In this document: in pieces, positions 21,181-27,625 of the stretch | Position numbering within the stretch: position 1 is the stretch's first letter | How the letters are laid out: every line of letters starts with the position of its first letter | NCBI GenBank assembly: GCA_036897625.1 | Contig: JAYMTA010000507.1 | Span: 1 to 27,625, forward strand | Direction of reading: 5' to 3' | Source of the DNA: Pelargonium cotyledonis | Lineage: Eukaryota; Streptophyta; Magnoliopsida; Geraniales; Geraniaceae | Length of the DNA: 27,625 bases | Made by a program: the position numbers and the translations under genes | Notes under the pieces: model-generated | The model's input: only the letters and a program-made list of their open reading frames with translations | The model's database searches: none | What the model was told of the DNA's origin: nothing

Positions 21181-21524
21181 TTCGTGTTTTGGTTAGGTTG
21201 TAGACATAAAATACATTTATTTTTGTGGGGGGTTTTTCTGCCTGGAATTTTACATATGATGACCCGATCGATCAAACCAACTTCGGGTTGGACTAGCTAG
21301 GGTCGGTGTCTATCGGATTCGGGTCCAAATTGTCCTAACTAATCGATAGGGAGGATATATAGCAATGCTTTCAGTTGGTGATAATTTGGGTCATATTTAG
21401 CAATTTGTTTCGTTAGTATATATGTGAATCGGGTGACTTATGTTTTGGATAGGGCGTCGCTCTTGGTGTCGTGTTTAGAAGAGTTGATCATACACTTACA
21501 ATACCGCATTGTGGCAGGGAAGGT
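21181..21524. other. Intergenic spacer
   Basis: No gene or repeat was recognised apart from several CGGGT words at 21260-21330. The stretch may contain the 5' region of the ankyrin-type remnant that follows. Confidence 0.4.
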
Positions 21525-22345
21525 ATGGAATCGTATCGTAACCTGATAGTTACTGATCTTCTTGACGACACGAACTACAAAATTTGGAGCAGTTGCATGG
21601 AAGATTTTCTATTGAGTCAAGATCTTTGGGATGTTATCGAAGAAGATGAACCAGAAACAAGTGAATCGACACTTCCTGATTCATCGAGCAATACTGTGAA
21701 CGAAATTGAAGACGCATATCTCTTTTAAAGTATTTGTCCTCGAAAATTAACTACCAAACTTTAAAGTCCAAAATATTTCTCTAAAAAAACTACTGTACCT
21801 TAATTTTGTCTGGAAGAAAAATAAATAGTCTTCCACGTGCTATAATCTTTAGCATGTGATTCATATGTGTATATATTTGGTGATTCGAAAGAAAAAATAT
21901 AAGATCATATCATGTAAGCAATATGTGGCTAAAAACACACATATGCACGCAGAAATAGTGTCAGTTCGGAACAGACCAAACCGTTCAACCCTTGTATGTA
22001 TATTGATAAGCAATTCAGCGTACCATCCGAAACTCGAATCTGAGACCTCTGGAGCAAACAATTTATGTCAATTACTTTGATGATAGTTGGTTGTTCAACT
22101 CTTATATACTTGATAAACCGAGTTCCCGATTGGGACGGGGCATCGGGTCGGCTCCCAAATTGCAAATTTGCCATCACTTCCACTCAATATCATATCAACA
22201 TTCTTTTTCGTATTTGTTGTCGTTTCAGGACGGACATGGTAATAACATATTGCATTATGCAGCAATGTTGCCACCTATGCCCACCCTAGATCGCATCTCA
22301 AGAACTCCAACGTTGCAGATTCAAAGGGAGCTCCAATGGTTCAAG
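21525..22345 (+). pseudogene. Remnant of an ankyrin-repeat ITN1-type gene with a gag-like N-terminal domain
   Basis: Two pieces are visible. 21525-21728 encodes MESYRNLIVTDLLDD..., with NYKIW and LLSQDLWDV, matching the N-terminal DUF4219/UBN2-like domain that several rosid ankyrin/PGG proteins share with Copia gag. 22229-22345 is a 39-codon segment with GHGNNILHYAAML and LQIQRELQWFK, typical of the last ankyrin-type exon before the PGG domain. It is bounded by an intact acceptor (CGTTTCAG) and donor (GTAATT). Most ankyrin repeats and the whole C-terminal PGG membrane domain are missing, so the gene cannot make the usual protein. ITN1-type proteins are membrane proteins in salt and defence signalling. 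I treat this as a broken host gene; a truncated expressed protein of 67 residues from the first piece is possible but unlikely. Confidence 0.6.
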
Positions 22346-22479
22346 GTAATTCAATATTTTCACATTTACACCTCATGAGTAGGGTACAAAAGAACTCAGT
22401 CACAATTTTATGAGTGGAGACTCAATTAAGCTGATGAGATATGACATCTCATGAGTTAACAGCCATACTCACTCCACGC
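22346..22479. other. Spacer after the ankyrin remnant
   Basis: Short AT-rich DNA with two TCATGAGT words. No feature was recognised. Confidence 0.4.
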
Positions 22480-23205
22480 TTATTATGTTAGTTGGATTTC
22501 AAATTAAAGAATTTGGAGTTTGTCATTACTTAATACACACATTATACCATTCACCTATCAATTTAACTTTTTAGGTTGAAGACAAGTTTAACATGGTACG
22601 TACCAGAGTTGATTTAGTTTGGTTTGGTATAGGCCTAGTGACATGTCTCTGCGGCCTCACTTATTGGCCCACCTACAGGGCATGTTGTGTTATACGCCAT
22701 GCACGCTATAGGAGGAATGTTAGTGTAATACACATTGAAAGAATGTAAAGTTTGTCGCCACCTATCAACTTAAGCTTCTAGGTTAAACACAAGTTTAATA
22801 TGGTATCAGAGCAGTTAATTTCATCTTACATCAAAATTGCCCGTTTATGTTGGCCCCATGTGGTCTCCGCCTCACTTGCAGATGAACATGTCTGCAGCTA
22901 CCCACGTGTGAAAGAAAAACACCAACACGTGAGGGGGAGTGTCGATTTAAAAAGTCCCCAATTGTCCATGTGTTGAGCTCAGAGATAGAAGGAAAATGCG
23001 AGACTCGCATGTGAGGAGGAGTGTATATAGCCCATTATTGAAATTTAATATAGTATCAGAGTTGCTTTGGATCCATGTCTAGACTAGTTTATGTTTTCTC
23101 CCCTTGTGGTTTCCAGCTCTCTTGTAGATGGAAAAAAAAAAACATAGACATGAGGGAGAGTGTCGATTTAAAAGGCCTCCAATTGTACACGTGTTGAGTG
23201 GCTAC
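22480..23205. mobile_element. Fossil LTR-retroelement-related fragments, at least two tandemly arranged
   Basis: The region holds several copies of one module: a CTTAAGCTT..AGGTTAAACACAAG block, then TGGTATCAGAGC (22801-22812), the primer-binding word for plant initiator tRNA-Met. A GAGTGTCGATTTAAAA block follows (22940, repeated at 23159). A related copy starts near 22540 and another, more worn, near 23030. Order and content suggest LTR-end pieces of a Copia-like or TRIM-like family, old and decayed. No gag or pol coding sequence is recognisable. Related fragments sit in two BGAL17 introns. Confidence 0.5.
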
Positions 23206-24352
23206 ATGAACTGATACAAGTGAAACCTTACTAATAAGGTTAACCTTTTAATAGTAGAAGTCAAAGTTATGTATAGTCCAAAATTAAAATTTAATACGCC
23301 TGTATATATTTTATAAACGTCTTGACTTAAATCTTGACTATGAATAATTACTTGAGAAATATGATGAAATGAAAGCGTATCTATGTGAAATGATCTTTTG
23401 AGCGTTCGTAGTATTAGGTAGGTCTCTCTATGGAACCAGTGTAAGTTTTTCCAAAAGAGAGACAATACAATTAATGTGAAAAGAAGTGTAGTTCAAAGAT
23501 TACACACATAACTTAATGAGGATAATTACTAATAGAGAAAAAAGACTCTCAACTATGATTTGTTGGTTGAGACTCCCAGTTAATAAATAATGATTAATTA
23601 GATGATGTCACATCAGTATTTTACACTCATACCTGTTTCAATAAATTTTTGGGCGTGTAGCGCCTCGCCCGGATCCGTTTTGGTTGTCCATTAGCTGAGA
23701 TTCCTAATACTCTTATTTCTTGCTGAAAATTTTGCTGAAATTTGGATTAAGCAACTTGGTCATTCATTATCCCAGACTCGATACATTGGTTTTAGTTTTC
23801 ATTGTGATTGGTTCAACATATACTGATGTACGTAAGGTTTGTTGACATATATTATTATGAACTTCCTATTTTCTTAATAATGATGTTACTAAATATATTA
23901 TATGTTTAATCTGAATTGTGTATTTTCAAATATGCGTTTTGATTTAAATGATTGCATTTAATATTTGAAATGAAAAAAATTATAAAAAAAAGTTTTAGAT
24001 AAAAAAAAAAAGAGAGAGGACAATAATGCAGTTATGAACTGCACTAGAAGAGACAGTCCAGCAGTTTCAAACTGCAGTAAATAGGCCAAATAAAAGCAGT
24101 AAAAGATTGTTGGTTACAGTTATGAAACTGCAGTCTAAAAGCCCAAATCTGCAGAGTGTAATTAACCCTGTCAAATTCTACTCTATTAATTTTAAAAGAA
24201 GTGCCAATTATTTTTCTTTGACAGTTATTTCTGATGGATTTTCTTAATAGAATAGTATCTCTAAAAAAAATCTTATTTTGTAAAATACATTTTTATGGAT
24301 AAATTTGGTCCTTTTTAAAATTTCAAACTCGTCAAAAAAGAAACTAAATTCT
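23206..24352. other. AT-rich intergenic DNA with a cluster of mini-palindromes
   Basis: There is no gene. The one structured part is 24028-24130, which has three short palindromes of the GCAGTT/AACTGC type (24028-24042, 24061-24075, 24117-24130). The rest is AT-rich. Confidence 0.5.
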
Positions 24353-25143
24353 AAGATGCGTGTTTTTAATATAATTAATTGGTAAATGAAAAAGTATAAA
24401 AAAAAAAATATCATCCCAACTATCAAACTTACATGAAGAAAAAAGTGGACTCTCTGCTCTCTATTTGTAGCAGTTAGAATTTTCTGAAATAGAAGGTTTT
24501 AAAGGGTCTTCCCTTTTGGTGATGGCGGTAGTGCAGAGGAGATTGAAGGCGGCAGGCGCAGAGGGTGTACTGTTGGGGTGGACGTGCGGAGAGGAGGCCA
24601 TTCACAGTGCTTCAGGTGCATTTGTGTTGTGTGCAGGCGTCGAAGGCGGGGCTTGTTTCGGTGATTCAGTCGTCGGAGGGGAGGAGAATGGAGGGGAGGG
24701 TGGTCCGGTTACAGCGAGCCAAGTTGACCCGGCTTGTTTGGGAGAGTAGGGCCGAGAGTCGAGGGAAATGGGGGTGGCGTCCCATTGCGGGACGAAGCAC
24801 GTCTCATTGGTTGGAGACAGGCGCCGAGGTGGATTGGGTTTCAGGTTGGAGGATACTTGGACAGTCTTCGCTTGCTTTCTCGGGTCTCGTGTTATGACCC
24901 GGGTCGTCCTGGTTAGGTTAGCATGCGTAGAGTTCTTTTTGTGTCTTTCTTGGTTAGAATTGTGATATTGTATTGACAGTTTTTCTGTTTTGGTGGTGAG
25001 AACTAGTGAATTCGGTAGTTTATGTAGGTCTGCTTCCGTTTTCCCCTTCTGGTTTGGGTACGGATGTAAAGTTTTTCTTGTATTCGTACGTTTTGATTCA
25101 ATAAAATAACATGGTAGCTTTGTCAAAAAAAGATGCGTGTTTT
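24353..25143 (+). mobile_element. LINE-like or retroposed element, 763 bp, with 14-bp target-site duplication
   Basis: AAGATGCGTGTTTT occurs at 24353-24366 and again at 25130-25143, flanking a body that ends in AATAAAAT, about 20 bases, then TCAAAAAA. A poly(A)-type tail directly before a target duplication of 14 bases is diagnostic of target-primed reverse transcription, and a TCAAAAAA end is common in plant L1 LINEs. The interior (24520-24900) is GC-rich, unlike its surroundings, and has overlapping chance frames on both strands. No reverse transcriptase or endonuclease motif is visible. It is therefore a 5'-truncated LINE, a non-autonomous LINE derivative, or a processed transcript. Confidence 0.65.
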
Positions 25144-25272
25144 AAAAAAAAACATTCGATAAACAAGTTTTTTAACAAACCTTTTGTGACAATATAAAAG
25201 TTCAAAAAAATTAACTCACATTAATTTCCACTACAACAATCAAATTAAACACATCAACTGTTTTATATTGTT

Positions 25273-27625
25273 TTACACACCAGCTGCTATTCCTAATCTA
25301 TCTCTTAAAATCTTGACACCCATGTACCTGCACATCACAAACAAATTATCAATTAGTCACTTAAACATATATAATATAAAAAACTGACCAATCATGAATC
25401 ATGATAGAATCTAAATTATTTGTAAGAAAATATTTTTACATTCAAAGTCCTACATATGTTTTCTCATGTTAATTCAAAGTTATGCAACATGTGCATATAA
25501 AGTTTGGATCCATTAATGATGTGAAGTGGTGTTCAAAAAATTATAGTAACAAAATGATCATATGGAGTCAAATTGTCAAGTCGAACGCTAGATCAACTTT
25601 TTTTTTTTTTAATAATTGAATGTTAGATCAATTTATTTATAATATTCATTTATAAATCAATTAGTCACTTCAATATATTTACAAAAATAATAATAATAAT
25701 AATAATAAATTACCAATCATGCTAAAATAAAAAAATATTTGTGAAAAAAATATATATTTTCATGAGTGTTTTTCATGTGAATAAAAAGTTTGCTATCATG
25801 CATGCACATTTAAAACTAAGTTCCAAGTTAAGTACCTTCCCATCATCATGACAGTCGCCTGAGGATTCGTCCCTGGAGACTCCATAAACGTTGAACCATC
25901 CACTACTCGAAGCCTTTCCGCCCCAAGAACCTTGTACTCCGAGCTCACGACCTGGCCCACGTGGGACCCGCCATGGTAGTGCCAAATAGTGATCACAGTG
26001 TCCCTACAGAATTGCTCAAGAGACTTAGTGTCATTAACATTTTTAGGTATAAGGTTCACATTAGCCTCAACGCTCATATTCAGTATCTTCTCCATCGTCT
26101 CTTTGTTAGTCTCTGTATAGTTTCTAAAATGCTCTGACTGGACAAGCTTCACCGTCATGCGAATGCCTTCAACGCATTGTTTCAAGTCTTCAGGGTCGCT
26201 AAAGTAGTTGAAGGTGACATTAGGATTTTGGTCTACATCAATGTTGATGAGCTCAAGATGGCCCATGGACTTAGGATTTGCTAGTTTTTCCAAGACGAAA
26301 CCTCCTTTGAAGGCTTCATGGGGCAGTGAGGGCTTGTTGTTGATGTATTGTTTGATGGCTTGTTGTGATCTTTGCTTTGGAGGGATGGTGGAGAGTTGAC
26401 CTATCTGTAAAATCCGTTAAAACACGTGTTCAAGTTAAAGAAACAATTTATGTACATAAACAATTAAGAGTTGAGTACATATAATAACGAGTAAAACACA
26501 TGTGCATGGGTCACACACCCACAACCAACAAATGTTTACAACTGCAACTAATGATAGTGTTTTTTTTTTTTTTAAATGAGTTTTCTATTATTGTTTTTTT
26601 TTTAATTGAGCTACACATTTAGGGGTAACTCTCCCTACAAACTTCAAACCCCATCTCATCCGACGCAATGACATTAGAACTCACGACCATCCACATGGAA
26701 ATGTGTCCTGACTATTGCTTCATCCCGTAGGGGACACGATCGTGTTTTTGACCCACAATATATCATAGTTTTTCTTCTTAGTTGTGTAATTTACTATGCA
26801 CCGATAAATAAACGCCTAAATCTCACTCGACAATCTAACAACTAACAATAACTATTTGCTAATAACCTTTCGCATGTAAAACACATGCACTCGAAGCACA
26901 TGCACCAATAGCTTCCATTATTCAAATATTTTCCAACAACATAAAAAAGAGCAAATAGTATATATGAAACAAGTAAATATTACCTCAGCAGACATGATCC
27001 CATGGTTGCATTGGATGCTCTCATTAGACTGTCCAAAACCACTACTAGACTCAATGTACACTCCAAGCTTAGTGACGCCCACAGTTTCTATAAGAGATTG
27101 CTCCACAGGCCTTTTTGAGGGAACAAAGATGGTGTTCATGGGATTGTCACACATGCCTTGTCCCACAAATTTGTTGTCTACCACCACTGAAATGTTCAGT
27201 TTCTCAAGCTCTTGTTTGGGTCCAATGCCACTCAACAACAACATTTGAGGAGTCCCAATGGCTCCACAAGACAATATGATTTCACTCTTGGGTTTGTTGC
27301 CAAGGAAGGCTTGGTGCATATTTCCCTTCTCATCCTTGAAGTTCACCCCAACTGCCTTTGGTTTCTTCCCTGAAAAAGGACATGAGGTGAAGGTTATTTA
27401 TGTCATTAATGGTACACAAACTTTGGTATGATAATAAATTGCCAGTTCTAATGATGTTATAATTCAGTCTACGTTTGCAAACATGAACTTGGATTTTTGT
27501 CACGATAAACAAAAGTATGTGCAATACCTGAAGTATCGAAGATAACTCTTTGAACGGTCGCGTGAACAAGGACGGTGAGCTTCTCGGGGTTGCCGGTGGC
27601 GAGCAGCTCCGCCGCAGCGTGGCGG
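25273..27625 (-). CDS. HTH: HOTHEAD-type GMC oxidoreductase, C-terminal part (5' end beyond window)
   Basis: This is an FAD-dependent glucose-methanol-choline family oxidoreductase. HOTHEAD acts in the secretory pathway of epidermal cells, is needed to prevent organ fusion, and is linked to omega-hydroxy fatty acid oxidation for cutin. Visible exons in transcript order: 27528-27625 (partial), 26984-27369, 25836-26404, 25273-25327. All borders are GT-AG and phases agree, giving about 368 C-terminal residues. Seen in order: the exon start RHAAAELLA, the GMC signature 2 region ([16 protein letters not shown]), [18 protein letters not shown], the active-site region WHYHGG with the catalytic His, and [16 protein letters not shown] with the second catalytic-type residue (Asn). 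The tail [15 protein letters not shown] closely follows the Arabidopsis HOTHEAD C-terminus. The FAD-binding N-terminus is outside the window. No breaks were seen. Mandelonitrile lyase-like paralogues are the alternative, but the C-terminus and location favour HTH. Confidence 0.9.
25328..25835 (-). other. Last intron of HTH
   Basis: This 508-base AT-rich intron includes an (AAT)n microsatellite at 25687-25709. Two diverged blocks echo each other (ATTAGTCACTT at about 25351 and 25659; ACCAATCATG at about 25387 and 25712), suggesting an old local duplication of about 310-325 bases. Confidence 0.6.
25687..25709. repeat. (AAT)n microsatellite
   Basis: About eight consecutive AAT units inside the last HTH intron. 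Confidence 0.9.
26405..26983 (-). other. HTH intron with a possible dispersed-repeat fragment
   Basis: The intron is 579 bases. At 26600-26760 the minus strand contains GGTCGTGAGTTCTAATGTC, which resembles the anticodon-side/B-box area of tRNA-derived repeats. Two T-runs (about 26560-26572 and 26596-26603) lie beside it. It could be a worn SINE, but no A box, tail and target duplication could be matched. Confidence 0.35.

Noticed and set aside
24602-25126. 174-codon minus-strand open frame
   Set aside because: It lies wholly inside the retroposed element, has a Pro/Thr/Ser-rich composition caused by GC-rich DNA, and shows no domain.
26600-26760. SINE in the HTH intron
   Set aside because: Only a B-box-like word is present; no A box, tail or target duplication could be matched, so it is mentioned only within the intron entry.

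Overview
This is nuclear DNA of a flowering plant, most likely a rosid dicot. The evidence is long AT-rich introns with GT-AG borders, TGGGCY (site II) and telobox promoter motifs, a plant-only LOB-domain gene, and MITE, LINE and LTR debris. The exact species cannot be read from the sequence; a woody rosid such as a Rosaceae member is a guess.

Layout, left to right. 1-1232: a CCGG-rich transposon end, a 200-bp inverted-repeat MITE, and the promoter of the first gene. 1233-8942 (+): a 19-exon GH35 beta-galactosidase of the BGAL17 type, carrying a one-base frameshift in exon 17. 9857 to about 12450 (-): a 64-residue protein whose whole CDS lies downstream of a 2.26-kb 5' UTR intron. 13211-13837 (+): a single-exon class I LOB-domain gene, LBD7-like. 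14585-20928 (-): an 18-exon mitochondrial chaperonin, HSP60-3A (CPN60-like 2), with a damaged splice donor after exon 12 and partial tandem copies of exons 3 and 13. 21181-25150: a gene-poor stretch with a remnant of an ankyrin/ITN1-type gene, fossil LTR-retroelement fragments, and a LINE-like insertion with a clear target-site duplication. 25273-27625 (-): the 3' part of a HOTHEAD-type GMC oxidoreductase that continues past the right edge.

HOTHEAD, an LBD7-like gene and BGAL17 are direct neighbours in Arabidopsis (At1g72970, At1g72980, At1g72990). The window therefore looks like the orthologous block, expanded by the small-protein gene, the chaperonin gene and the repeats. The genes do not form a pathway: they serve cell-wall or secretory glycan trimming, an unknown role, transcription, mitochondrial protein folding, and epidermal/cuticle oxidation.

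The most striking feature is repeated local tandem duplication (units of 51, 76, about 245, 250, 290 and about 380 bp) that copies splice sites, exon parts and promoter elements, together with two single-base lesions in otherwise intact genes. I found no sign of a defence system, CRISPR array, virus-encoded operon or other clearly new system. The best candidates for novelty are the exon-13 duplication and the conserved-looking small protein.
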